DNA of 64,000 nt from Lineus longissimus (taxonomy: Eukaryota; Nemertea; Pilidiophora; Heteronemertea; Lineidae). Each line of letters starts with the position of its first letter. The stretch's first letter is position 1. Made by a program: the position numbers and the translations under genes. A model generated the notes under the pieces. That model saw nothing but the letters and a program-made list of their open reading frames with translations, did not search any database and was not told where the DNA came from. This document shows positions 47,701 through 59,300 of this stretch, piece by piece. The stretch spans positions 5,356,756 through 5,420,755 of the forward strand of contig NC_088318.1 in NCBI RefSeq assembly GCF_910592395.1. Reading direction: 5' to 3'.

Positions 47701-47860
47701 GGGTAACCGGAAAAACGCCGACCGACCGACCGACCGACTGACCGACTGACCTGCGAACCTACCGTCATATGCAGTATCCCTTTCGCTTTCTATAGCACAT
47801 GTATCTGTGTAGTGCCCAGCGCAATGGACGTGATGGAGTCCGACGTGTCTGACAGCAGCA
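47701..47860 (+). repeat. Inverted duplication, left arm
   Basis: This arm starts GGGTAACCGGAAAAACGCCG, includes an (ACCG)n tract, and ends GACGTGTCTGACAGCAGCA. It is repeated in reverse at 48108-48268 with about five differences over 160 nt. The spacer is 247 bp. The arms could form a very stable hairpin. Confidence 0.85.
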
Positions 47861-48107
47861 TCTCCAGTCAATTATACCGGGAAAACGAGCCCACGCGGTA
47901 AGGAACTGATAACGATACTCTAAAGATATGCTTTGTCTACATGGTCGGTGGATATAAAAACACGATTTGGGCCTAATCTATATGCACTGTAGTTTTTCTA
48001 TTCGAGTGTCTCGACCGATGCAATGCATGAACTGCAACGCGCAATATGCATTTGTTGTCATTTGAACAGCGCACGTGCGCTTGTTTACAATTTCATTTCA
48101 CATGACC

Positions 48108-48268
48108 TGCTGCTGTCAGACACGTCGGACTCCATCACGTCCATTGCGCTGGGCACTACACAGATACATGTGCTATAGAAAAGCGAAAGGGATACGGCAT
48201 ATGACGGTAGGTTGGCAGGTCAGTCGGTCGGTCGGTCGGTCGGTCGGTCGGCGTTTTTCCGGTTACCC
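48108..48268 (-). repeat. Inverted duplication, right arm
   Basis: This is the reverse partner of 47701-47860. The (CGGT)n tract here is one repeat more regular than in the other arm. The spacer holds a 12-nt palindrome, GCGCACGTGCGC (about 48070-48081), containing an E-box. Open frames that cross the arms encode RPTD-type repeats and are not genes. Confidence 0.85.
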
Positions 48269-48439
48269 TGTCATGGATTGATGTAATGATTTTAAAATAG
48301 CACCAGCCATTTAAAGCATAATTTCTTCGAAATGAACTATCAGTCAATTTGTTTTAGTAATATACAGCGATTTTGATTCAAAACATGCCTCAAAATTGTT
48401 ATTGAGCTTGATATTTTTAGGATTTATTTGAAATACCAC

Positions 48440-48540
48440 TTCTCGTGTGCGGGGAGATGCGCAATTGTACAATATCGAAAAGGAGTTTAGGTGCCTCGCA
48501 TCTGTTTAAAAATCAGTCAAGTGAGGTGTGAACGAGAAGC
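48440..48540. repeat. Dispersed repeat, copy B (relative of 235-355)
   Basis: Shares the ordered words GTGTGC, GGAGATGCGCA, TGTACAA, CTGTTTAAA and ATCAGTCA with the copy at the left edge of the window. The family is unknown. Confidence 0.45.
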
Positions 48541-48991
48541 CTCTATTGTACAATCGTATAGGATAAGACTCATGTCAATGGGTGATATGAATAAAGACTA
48601 GCAAATGCTTTTATCTAAAAATCCATGTAAATTTACACTAGGCCTTACTGAACATAGTTGAAGTAAAGCAAATTAGTAGTTGCTAGTTTTTATTCATATC
48701 ACCCCTTGTCTTGAGATAGGACATATTTGCCTCTTCGGGACCTTTGATGTCTTGTACTAGTGAAGAAGCCCTGCCTTCTGCAACGAGATATAAGGCGGAC
48801 AATTTTTGAGTGCGAGATACTTACATTTTACCGTTAAGAAAGCAATACTGGTCTTGTCCATTGTTCTCGGTTTCTGAAGTGATAAAATCGGAATGAATTT
48901 GTCAACTATCATTTTATTTGTCAACTGTCATTTTATTACTACATCCCGAGCAAAATCTTCACAGAAACATTTCAGTTTACCAATCATTGTT

Positions 48992-49359
48992 GTACACAAC
49001 ATAAAATTAATATATCATTAAATTTTGATGTCAAACCATGCTTTTGCTGGCTCTTACATGTAACCATATTGTTTCCAAATAAAGTCAAATCAACCTTGCC
49101 CATTTATTATCATCCACATTGGTATCAGCATTGATAATGTGTAGATACATGTATATATGAGAGAACAACCGGTACACAACATAAAATTAATATATCATTA
49201 AATTTTGATGTCAACCCATGCTTTTGCTGGCTCTTACATGTAACTACATGTATATTGTTTCCAAATAAAGTCAAATCAACCTTGCCCATTTATTATCATC
49301 CACATTGGTATCAGCATTGATAATGTATAGATACATGTATAAATGAGAGAACAACCGGT
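48992..49359 (+). repeat. 180-bp tandem repeat, two units
   Basis: Units begin at 48992 and 49172 with TACACAACATAAAATTAATA and end with GAGAGAACAACCGGTA. The second has a small insertion (TACATG) and few substitutions. A TACATGTA palindrome occurs in each. Confidence 0.8.
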
Positions 49360-50012
49360 ATATTCCATCTCCCTCAACGGTAGCCCAGCGATACTAAATG
49401 TAACAAAAGGCTAATTTTGTTGGCGAATTACCGTGTTGTTTCTGGCGTACATTGAAGTTAACCACACGAACAACATAACACTCTGCCCTGCCAATCAATA
49501 TACCGTGGCAGCGTTATATGGCCAGGTGCTTGCCCATCAACGATCTAACAGATAATGCAATAAAAGGCTAACTCGACCAGGTCATTATCCTTATTACCTT
49601 GCGTGTGGTACAGGATCGAGAATCTCCTACATAAATGAGGGTTATTGCTGTGGGTGGACGTCATTTATTCTGATTCATCAGCAACAGGTAATCATGTTTG
49701 GATATTATTGATGAGATCGGAAATCAGTGAGTAGCAATGTGCATTTCAACTGCCTCCATTGTCGTAAAGGGCGTGGATTTTCACGATCAGTGTTTAAAAT
49801 GACTGCAAATACTGGCTCGTTTTCAAAAGGGCGGTGTAACATATGCTTTTTTTTCTCAATAATCCAGTGTTTCCCTCTTTATTCCACTACTCACGGAACA
49901 AGGCGACCATCGGTCCAACAACAATCATTGGAGGCCTGCATGATAGGGAGTTTTCGCAAAGCCCCCGAAACGTCTACTTAAAACGGGACAGCCTAATCTG
50001 AGGAGGTCAAAC
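49360..50012. other. Non-genic stretch with a solo TIR
   Basis: No gene is seen. At 49948-49973 the sequence GAGTTTTCGCAAAGCCCCCG followed by AAACG matches the arm of the 56246-56370 element. It is probably a lone or fragmentary terminal repeat. Confidence 0.4.
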
Positions 50013-50275
50013 AATTAATGGGCAGTATCTAAAACCACATCCCACGTACCACATACCCACATACCCACATGCCAATTTTTTCGAGGTGGGGCAATCCAAT
50101 GACGATTTAACTATTGTTAAAGGAAAATATGTCGATCTTTCGACCTTAGAGGGCGCCACCGCCAGTAACTTATGTCGATATTTCCACCAGACATAGTACT
50201 CTGCCAAATGGGAATATCTTCGGGTATGTTGGTATGTGGTATGTGGTATGTGGTCTTAGATACTGCCCAATTAAT
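50013..50275. mobile_element. MITE-like element, 263 bp
   Basis: The left end AATTAATGGGCAGTATCTAA and the right end TTAGATACTGCCCAATTAAT are inverted copies. Beyond them lie partially matching CCACATACCCACATACCC and GGTATGTTGGTATGTGGTAT tracts, giving arms of about 60 nt. No coding content. Confidence 0.65.
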
Positions 50276-52430
50276 GAGAGGCAGAGACCGAGGCATTCAC
50301 GTTGTTCCGCCTCGGTCACGCCATGAATAAAGCCCAAACACGATTGTTTGGTAATACAACCCATTCGATTCTCCAATTCATTTAAAATCCCATCGACCAA
50401 TGGTAGTGGACTGCAAGTATTGGGTGTCTCTAGGTCATAGGTCTGCGCCCCGATCTGAGCAAATCAGTCCACTAGGCCTAACCTTTGTATAAGGTATGTG
50501 AGGTATTCATCCCTTTGGGCCTCTTAAATATGGCGCCCGAATACGGTATACGAGAGGAAACAGAATATATTACACAGGTGTGCTGTTTCATTGGGCATCG
50601 AGATGTTTTTTTCTCCTTTTCACTGGGTACTACTGAAGGCTATGAGTGCTTTCAAGTGAATGTGACGTGCATGGATTTAGTCGGCGACAAGAGCAAAGTA
50701 CTTTCCACAATGTTGGGTCAGGGCTTATTCCAGCAACCTGTCAGAGAACTAATGAGATAAAGTCAGCAACCACACATAGTCAAGCAGGACAGTGGTGTGC
50801 GAGGTTAAAAGGTTAAAATGCGATCAGGAAACAACTGTTTAAGGACAGTGATCATTATTTTACACTGTTGTTGATCAGAAACCTGACCTTTCGAAATCGA
50901 TGTTTAACATAGTGATATGTCTATATCTATATTTACTATCGATTTTCGATCATTTCAACATTGCCTGATACTGTTGTCATTGCAATTTGAATGTCTTCAG
51001 CCAAGTGAATGAGGCGGTTTATCAACGGCTATTGGACGTCTGCTGTCCTCGATATCATGTTGCTAAATGATAGTGGGAAAAGTGATGACTGTAAAGAAAA
51101 TATTTCCTTTGTTGATAGTGGGAGAAGTTATGACTGTAAGGACTTAACGGTATGGATGTTCAAGTTCAGGAAACAACGACTTATATCAGTATACTAGCTG
51201 CTCTCTACCAGGACTACTTGACCAAAACCTTTTCGTTGAAGTATTTTTACTGGTTGTGCCGGACATATAAATGTCTGTTCTTCCAGTCTCAGACGATAGG
51301 TTTATCCACCGTAAAAGCATTGTCTGACTTATACCCTTGACATTTAGCGAAATGTGACCAGCGGTTTATATCAGTTCTCCGAAAAACAAACGTTGTAAAA
51401 ACACCTCGTCCGTGTTGTCTGAGCTTTGAATCAATTACTAAGCCGTCTGGTCGGAGATAACATGATGTCCTTTTGGTCAGGTGAGCTTTCATCAGCTCGC
51501 ATGATTTCCCAAGTTATGAGACCAGGGCAAGGGAAGATATACCGAGCAGAAAACTCATCAGAAGCAGTATAGCCGAGGGTGATACTGATGGCGAATGTGT
51601 GTGGGTTGATCGGCTTCAAGCGGATCGGTATCAAGGGATTGCCATGACTGGGGGATTATTTGTGAGAAGTGCATCACGTCATTTTCCCCTTTACCTCGCA
51701 GTTAATAGAATTCAAGCCTAGGCCAATAAACTGTCTATTGTCTTTAAACAAAGCCCGTTCGCGCCTAGGCTTAAATTCCCATTGTTGCACAGTCTTGACA
51801 AACGATAATCAGGGCAAATCAGGATATCACCGACCCCCCACGAATCGCTCACCTTTCAGGGTGGTTGAAAGACCTACACCGACAAGGGCAAAGCGTTATG
51901 TTGAAGAAATAAAAAAGATAGCGCTTTCCGCCTGAAATCACTCAAAAAACAAGCCACAGCTTGATGTGGCTCGAAATATTTCTTTTACTTAGTATGAAGT
52001 ATAGGAATCTTTGTTCTGCACTCTCGTCCTAGCAAATCGAAGGCTCAAGAACAGACGTCGGCGATCAAAGTTCAGATCATGGCATAGAGGTCGAACACTT
52101 GCCTCGGGGGTTTCTTTTGACCTGATCGAGGCTCCAATATCCTGTTTCACAACTTGTCATTATCATGCCCGATACTATCTTACAAAGATGGCCGCGTCTA
52201 CTAAAAAAGAACTGGTTATTGTTGGCAGTCTTCGTGTAAATTGAACCGCGAACTCGAGGACAAAAGCTACCCAAAAATCTAAAGGTCTGAAGGTCTCGTG
52301 TCCTTCTACGACCTTGCCAGATTGATCTAAGCAAGGAAGCAAGTAGTTTTTATTGAAATGTTGTCGCTTTTGAATGGCTGATGCGCGGCATATAAGATAG
52401 ATGATGTTTAGTAGCATGGCTACGGACTAA
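50276..52430. other. Non-genic stretch
   Basis: No gene is recognised. At 51069 and 51114 a 45-nt direct repeat (GATAGTGGGAAAAGT...GACTGTAA) gives a 15-residue repeat in a short open frame, but nothing else supports coding. Confidence 0.4.
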
Positions 52431-52748
52431 TGGGAGGCTTTTCCGGCGATTTTTAGTGGTTTCTTTAACTTTTTCCTGATTAATCCGACAAAAGTTTGCC
52501 AGTGTCCGACTTTTTCCTGATGTGAATACAAATTAGCTCACTTAATTCGGCCACTCCTAGTGTTTAGCCCACACCTCATTAACCCCATTCAACATAGGCC
52601 TTTGATCTTAATGACCTAGTTTGGGAAGCCCTTCAGAGGTTTTCTAGAAATCTGACCTCCCAGGGAAAAGTTGGACACGATCGGACTTTTGTCGGATAAA
52701 TCAGGAAAATGTTGAAGAAACCGTTAAGAAGTCGGAAAAAGCTTCCTA
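52431..52748. mobile_element. Inverted-repeat element, about 320 bp
   Basis: Arms of about 85 nt at 52431-52517 and 52663-52748 match at roughly four bases in five. Shared blocks are TTTTTCCTGATTAATCCGAC / GTCGGATAAATCAGGAAAA, GGTTTCTT / AAGAAACC and GTCCGACTTTT / AAAAGTTGGAC. The spacer is about 145 bp. The divergence indicates an old copy. Confidence 0.5.
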
Positions 52749-53667
52749 ATTGTGGAAGCAATCATCGTCACAGAGATCTTATCTTCTAGAACGTTTATCA
52801 GTCCGTTGTTAATTAGAGGTATACAATACTTAAGAGAAAGGAGCTCCCAGAGTTGCCAGTAATTGGCTGCGAGAACATAAATCAGCTGTCTCTCAAATCC
52901 GTAAAATTAACTATCGTTTTGTTTGTTTGCGTCAGTGGCATTGTGTAATTTAAGTCTAAGACGTCACAAGGCCACAAAAAAACCTGTTTTGATAAAGGGT
53001 TTTATATACCTTAAACAAACCAAGCTACATCATCTCGAAGACATTTATGTCCGGTGTGATTTGGAATTTTTCAATTATAGCGAATAGCTGAAGGTAGTAC
53101 ATGTATATATCTAGTGCAACGACTCAACTGAAAAAAATAACTATTGCTTGAAAATAACTTCTGAGGTCCTGCAATGCTCTATTGGCTTCTTTTAAAGCCC
53201 CAAACGACCCGCACTACCTAAATATTGTTTAGTTGTTGGACTATGGTCATGCAATTGAAATGCGGAGGCCAAATCTGCCTCTTCTTAAAATCGACTCGTG
53301 TCTCCATATCCTAATTCGGGCAGTTCCCTGCACGTATTTTGCCAATACCCGTCCAGACCTCATTGCCCCTAGTGCCTTGGGGTCGCTCACAATGAGTAGG
53401 GTTTATGGTGATATATTCTGAGGTGTCTTCCTCAAGGGTGATCTATGTTGATATCCATGATGATTCGTTTTGGTGTTAGCTTTCCCGAGGCCGATATCGT
53501 GACAGTCATAGCCGGATATAACAAGGTGATTTGAGTTGGTTGACATTGGCGGAGATTGGCAAGGCTAGTGTTACGGAAAAGCGCACCAAGAACTACATCT
53601 TGTGTATAATTTTAGAACTATTTCTCCCCGTTTGAATGATACAAACTATTTCTACGAGCAACGCACC
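52749..53667. other. Non-genic stretch
   Basis: No gene or clear repeat is recognised between the two inverted-repeat elements. Confidence 0.4.
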
Positions 53668-53828
53668 AAAAGCGCCGTGCAAACGAGTGACTTTAGTCGC
53701 TGCAACCTGCGATGGAGCCGTGGCAACAAAAGGAGTGGTCGCAATTTTAGCCAATAGGTGGCCACATTCAAACCACAATGGTGTTACAGGTCGCAGCGAT
53801 AAAATAGCTCGTTTGCGCGGTGCTTTCG
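53668..53828. mobile_element. Inverted-repeat element, about 160 bp
   Basis: The left arm AAAAGCGCCGTGCAAACGAG, then CGCTGCAACCTG, is mirrored at 53787-53828 as CAGGTCGCAGCG, then CTCGTTTGCGCGGTGCTTTC. Arms are about 42 nt with a spacer of about 78 nt. Open frames on both strands across it are artefacts of the repeat. Confidence 0.5.
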
Positions 53829-54047
53829 TTAGAATGAACATACCATTAGAATTGCTTTTGACTATTCGTTGTTTTGGAAACCCACCTCCCCCCATCACTT
53901 AACTTCATAGTACTGTGCAAGGTTTATTCCCAAGTACCAAACCTTGGAATTGTAGACGTCACTGGGAAGCGGCAAGCCTCCGTCCAATTACATCACTGAC
54001 AATATACATAATGATCGCGTGCTCGATGAAAGTCTATTGGACAAGTA
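53829..54047. other. Non-genic stretch
   Basis: Nothing recognised. Confidence 0.35.
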
Positions 54048-54175
54048 CATGTAAGGTAGAATGGGGTTTATGGTAGTCTTGTCTAGTATAATATTGATTG
54101 ATATCCCCATGCATCAAACAATACAGGGGCTGCAAATAAACCGGGGCTACAAATACCCCATTCTACCTTACATGA
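54048..54175. repeat. Hairpin with 20-nt arms
   Basis: CATGTAAGGTAGAATGGGGT at the left is perfectly mirrored by ACCCCATTCTACCTTACATG at the right, with about 88 nt between. It may be a very short MITE. Confidence 0.5.
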
Positions 54176-54959
54176 AGACGGCATCAATAATGCCTGAAAG
54201 ATAAGAAAACCGAGCGTCGTGTTTGAGATATTTGGATGGTAACGCAAAGCGATCCGCTTCATGAATATCACGTTCTGCCCCAGGCCCGGTTCCACCCAAT
54301 CATCGACATGATTAGCTGGGAAATGAACGGAAGTCACCAATCATACATCTCAGCTTAGATTACAACTTAACAATCAGGCCAGATAGTTCACTCAATGAGC
54401 AAATACCCATGGTGGCAATTGCGGACGTCCGCGGAATTCAACCGCGCAAGGATGGCGAAGATAATCTTCGGAGCTGTCAAATACACCAGGATGGTAAATT
54501 ATAGGTGCTGGCATCATGAAGAAGAAAGGGTTGAACAAATATCATCGTATAGACTCGTATTTTCTATTACTGGCGTGATGGTTGAGTTTTGTATGCGGAT
54601 TGAACAAATCAATGATCTGACTTGACAAGCTTCTTATGGCAAATCTTCGACGACAATAGCTCTTCCGTTCTCTAATACGATTTCGATGCCTATTTTGGCA
54701 TGTTCTTTTCATTCTATCGATCCTTCATGAGGCTCAATTATTCAATTACCAACTTGCTGCTTTGCGGCGACTACAATCTCCGGCGCTCGGTTCAGATAAA
54801 GCACAGCAAATACAAGTAGGGCGTGATGACGTCTAAATAGGACATTTTTTTAGGGTCGAGGGTAGAGGATAGAGCATGCGCTATCTGTCTAAATGATCTA
54901 TAATTATAGTAATCCTTTGGACCACACCTTCCTGCAAGTCAAAGTACTTGCATGTATCT
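54176..54959. other. Non-genic stretch
   Basis: A 76-codon frame at 54395 has no recognisable content. No other structure is seen. Confidence 0.35.
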
Positions 54960-55190
54960 ACATGTATAAAATAAAGTAAAGCTTAGTTTCACCCTTAATG
55001 AAGACCGGCCAGCTTTGGCTTGTATTGGGCACTCTTTACTTCCAATGAATCCTATCTGTAATGCCAGGTGCCTGGCGAGAAGGCAGTTAGTACCCTTTAA
55101 TTAACTAGCTGGCGGCTAACCAACCGAGGGCCTTCGACCTTCCGTTCTCGAGGCGGGTGCCTTAACCACTAGGTCATCGAGATCGGTATG
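54960..55190 (-). repeat. tRNA-derived SINE, near full length
   Basis: On the minus strand a tRNA-like head starts near 55186 (GATCTCGATGACCTAGTGG, A-box, then a degenerate B-box GGTCGAAGGCC). A body follows with GGGTACTAACTGCC and TTCTCGCCAGGCACCTGGC. The end is an A/T-rich tail (CTTTACTTTATTTTA, near 54965). Head, body and tail are in the right order, making this the clearest SINE of the window. Confidence 0.6.
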
Positions 55191-56245
55191 TGAACATCTC
55201 GGTATATGTACTCATCTACACATCCGATATGTTATGGAACCGCCAAGCACTTTTGATGATTAAAGTTGGGCTCGCTGTCAGGATGATTGAAGAGCTACAT
55301 GTGCATCAAACCGGGATCAGTCCATCTACTCGTCTATCCGCGAATGTGTGACGGATCGAAGAGCCAAGCAATTATGTTGCTAAATCGGGCAGTCTTAATG
55401 TAGGTGTCGTACTGATGTGATTGGCGTTTAATTTGCAGTTCCTTGATTTTTATGGATTTGAAATCCTTCATTGATTTCAAAGAAAGCGTAGAACTGGCTT
55501 TGAATTTTATGTTTAAAACTTTCAACGTCAGAAAATCAGAGTTCGACTTCAAGTTTCGAGTTTTGAGTCTCAACTGAGTGAAAAGCTAATCACTGACAGA
55601 CACCTTTTTCACATTTCTTGAAGAGATCCAGTCAAACATAGGTCCATAATACATGTACAACAATGGAACCAATTACAGTTAAAAATAAGGTGATATGCTA
55701 CAAATGTACCTAAGCCGTGCCCCTTAGTGCATGTAATTTTTTTGAAGACTTCACGAGGGTATTCCTTTCCCAACAGTTACATATAAGTACTGTTGGTTGA
55801 GTTGTCAGGGCTCGTGTCAGTGTGCTGTGGAGATGGCATTTTCTCCTAAGAGTGCATGTACATTACCACACACAAACACAAGAGCTCTGACTTGGAGTAA
55901 TTGTGTTACTTCGCATCCATCACCTCAATCCGACAGCATCACTCCGTCGCCCATACAAGAGGGCCAAACACAATTTGCAGGCATGACGCATTAATCGAGG
56001 GACATGACCGCGCGTTCAAGACATTTTTGAAATATCAGTCGCCATTTCTTTAAAAAAAGATGCAACTACCGCTGTACAGGAATTTTCGTTCGAATCAAAT
56101 ATGTGACTCGTGTTGACAACCAAAATAATTATTGAAAGTAGTCCATATTATTCACACTGCACCCTAAGAAATAAACTTTTATTGGTTTTAGTGGTTTTAT
56201 ACTTTTGCCTATTTTTAGGTTAGGCGTTGGTGCATTGAGATTAGT
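55191..56245. other. Non-genic stretch
   Basis: No gene recognised. The minus frame at 55334-55573 is lysine-rich and serine-rich with self-similar words (TTTGAA, TTTCAA) and looks non-coding. Confidence 0.4.
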
Positions 56246-56370
56246 GAGTTTTCGCATAGGACCCGAAACGCCAACGCGAGCGCCTATCACATTTTTTGAC
56301 ATCATGATCAGGAATTCGAACGATGGAACAAGGCGTTCGCGTTGGCGTTTTGGGTCCTGTGCGAAAACTC
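56246..56370. mobile_element. Small MITE with 40-nt arms
   Basis: The left arm GAGTTTTCGCATAGGACCCG, continuing to GCGAGCGCCT, is mirrored at 56331-56370, which ends GTGCGAAAACTC. The arms differ at only a few positions and the loop is about 45 nt. A related lone arm lies at 49948-49973. The superfamily is unclear because I cannot define the target duplication. Confidence 0.65.
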
Positions 56371-59300
56371 CTTGAGCATAAACGCTTCACGCAGCGTTTT
56401 TTAATAAACTTGACGCTCCTTTCCAAACGCTTTGAAATTTGACCAATAGTTCAACTGTAACAGTGTTATGAACTCGTGAAATGCCTGTGGATGCGCAGCG
56501 GAAATCACTGCGTTAAACTCCGAGGCGGTTGAAGGCCTTAGGCCTGCCCGCCTCGATCTTTAGCCATCACACCCGCTTAACGTTAAATTACGGTCGGTCT
56601 TGATATTAACCTTCAACACCATCAGCCGATAAAGTTGAACAGCACAAATCAAAGCCAAACATTATATCAAGATACCCTACATATGCTGTAGTACATCGAG
56701 TGCAAAGGAGTTCCACAAAGTGTCTTACTGTAGATTTATCTAAGACCAAGTCGCAAAAACTTCAAACAGTGGCAACCATATCAATTTTGCCACTGATTTC
56801 CTTGACATCGGTAAGATTGCCAGACGATTCCAACAACTTGGATGAACGGGTGCACAGCTAGTTGTGCTTCTCCGTGTTTACCATTTTCGGGCGCTGATTA
56901 TATATGTCTCTTTGTTTATATGAGACTAGTTGTGATTGCACTGATATCTGAATCACCTGGTGAAAGTGTGCGCCAATTGTCGCTGTAGTTTTTTTCGATA
57001 TGATCAATATCCGCTTGCCCCGCGAGTACTAATGCACCATCCGATGTTCGCTCGTGACAAGTCGGTTGAATAAGACAGGTCCTTTAATCCCTGTTTGTAT
57101 ATCCTCTTTATTTGTCTCTGTCGAGACGTAAACGTGGGATTGACACAGTAGGATATTGGTTGTTATTGCATACAACAGGATGATGGCCGGACAATCGGTG
57201 TGCGACAGCAGACAAACATGTTGACGCTAATGGAAAGTTAGTTGTGGTATCAAGTGTAACCCTGATTGAAGGAAGTTTGTTTATACACGCATATACAAAA
57301 GCCTCTTGATGTGCATTATAGCAAAATTAATAAAGACTGTATTAATTCTAGATAATAGTTAATAAGTGACAGAGTTAAAAAGGGTAAGGCCCAATTGCAG
57401 AATCCTTAACAAACCTCCCTCTTTGAAGCATTTCTCAGGGATTCTGCAATCAAGCCAGGTGGAATAAAGTTCATGTTTCCGTGAACGTCAGACTAAGCGG
57501 CTATGGACCACTCTCAAAGCAGATCGAAGGATATTCTCTCTGCCAGTAATGATTGCAATTACACCTTGATGTCCCAGATGAGGCACAGGCGCAAGACGAT
57601 ATCAGAATCAACAGATTAATAGCGATCGATTAGTCAACGCGAAACCCACAGAAAACACACATTGTAAAGAGTGTTATGTGCATTATTTTTCCGGTCGTGT
57701 GTATCGGTTAAGGTCTGGCCGCCATTTTGGCTAGAACTTCCTTAATCCATTCAATTAGAACTCTTTCAAAACAAAGTGGATGCCAATTTCTAGGACGAGA
57801 GTCAGTTCTACTCTAAAGTTGTATTCCAGAGAACAGCCTTTTTTGTTTTAAATGGGCATTCACTTCATTTTAAAGGTAATCTATACTCTTAATTCGAGGC
57901 TAATTGATCGTAATGGTTTTGGTATCTTTACGCACCTGTGACTCGTACTCCACGAACCTTGGAATAAACGAAACACAGACCGCGTATCGAGGTAGTTACG
58001 CGACTGCGGAGGAGTCTATGACTGGTTGGCAAAAAGTAGCTCAAGGGAGCTCAGCAGCGCAGCGACTGTCTAGTTAATGTTTTAGACTTAGACAGTTATA
58101 GTATCCTTATTATTCAAAGAAATACACTGAAAGCACAAATATGTCAGTCATAAACTACCTTCCTTCATACTATAAGGAACGAGGTTATGGGAGAATTTAG
58201 GCAATGCCCATAAAGTAATGCATGGTCAGCGGCCGTACATGTAAATTTGATGTATTTCCTTCTCCGAAAACCCAACTATATTGTCTATTCGATCATGGTC
58301 CTTCGTCTGTGTCGCCGTAGCAAATCAATAGAAGCTCTTGTAATCGCCCGCGTTTTTCATACTTTCATGCTGGTTTGTGACGTTCGTTGCCGTGTAAAAA
58401 TACGCTGGTGCCATTGTCCAGCCTGCGTCGTTCCGGATTTCCCTAATCACATGATCGTCACATGATCGCCCATCTCGTCTCAATTTGCCGCCAGAACGTA
58501 CTTTTCCCACCTAATGATCTCTCTGCTACATTCAGGAACGAAACTGTCTTGAATACTAAATATGAGATCGATACAAGTTCAGGAACTGGAGCTATCATAA
58601 CATGGTCAGTAGTAATCAGTCGTGAGAGGGGATTCTCCGAGCGACCTCGATTTCTCACATCGGCGAGTCCTGCTCATTAGGGCGGTTATAAATAGGTGAG
58701 CATGACAAGAATGAACAGGTCGATAATTCGCCTGAATGAATGTAATACATAGAAGGTGTGTGCAAATTTTCTTTCATTTTCACAGTTTTTCGCTGGTGTG
58801 GTGAATATAAGGGGCGAGAGTAATCACGACGACTGGCTGTTACATGATACAGAAATAGAGTATACTTGCCATTCAGATTCGGAACCATCCCCTTGCCTGG
58901 AAAGAACGCGTGTTGATGCCCCGAAGGCCACGGTGAAATCGAATTTCCGGGGTTCATTGAACCATCACAGAAAGTCCTCGGAGCAACTGCTAACTTTGAA
59001 GTGGACTTCCCAAACTATTAGTCAGCTCAATGATTGTATTAGTGCTATTTTGGCTTTCTCCGGTCTTCTCTTGAACTTCATATTACTATTTCCACTCAAA
59101 TGTCCGTGATAGATAATATAACCAGGCGCCAATCTAACCTCTTACTCTAGAGTTACACCGTAACAAAATGGCCAGGCAAACGATTTATTCTGATCACATC
59201 CCTCTGTTTCTTTTTGCCACATATCGCTTAACCTTATTCCCGTCATGCCTGTCCACTACACCAAGTTCTAATGAGTCCGATTCTGCTATTGTGGGGAAGA

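Noticed and set aside
48075-48347. Frames with RPTD-type or SVGR-type repeats around 47.7-48.3 kb
   Set aside because: They are translations of the (ACCG)n tract in the inverted duplication and appear on both strands.
58462-59109. Two-exon model 58536-58604 plus 58786-59109
   Set aside because: Both splice sites look reasonable, but the phases disagree and the join meets an early stop.
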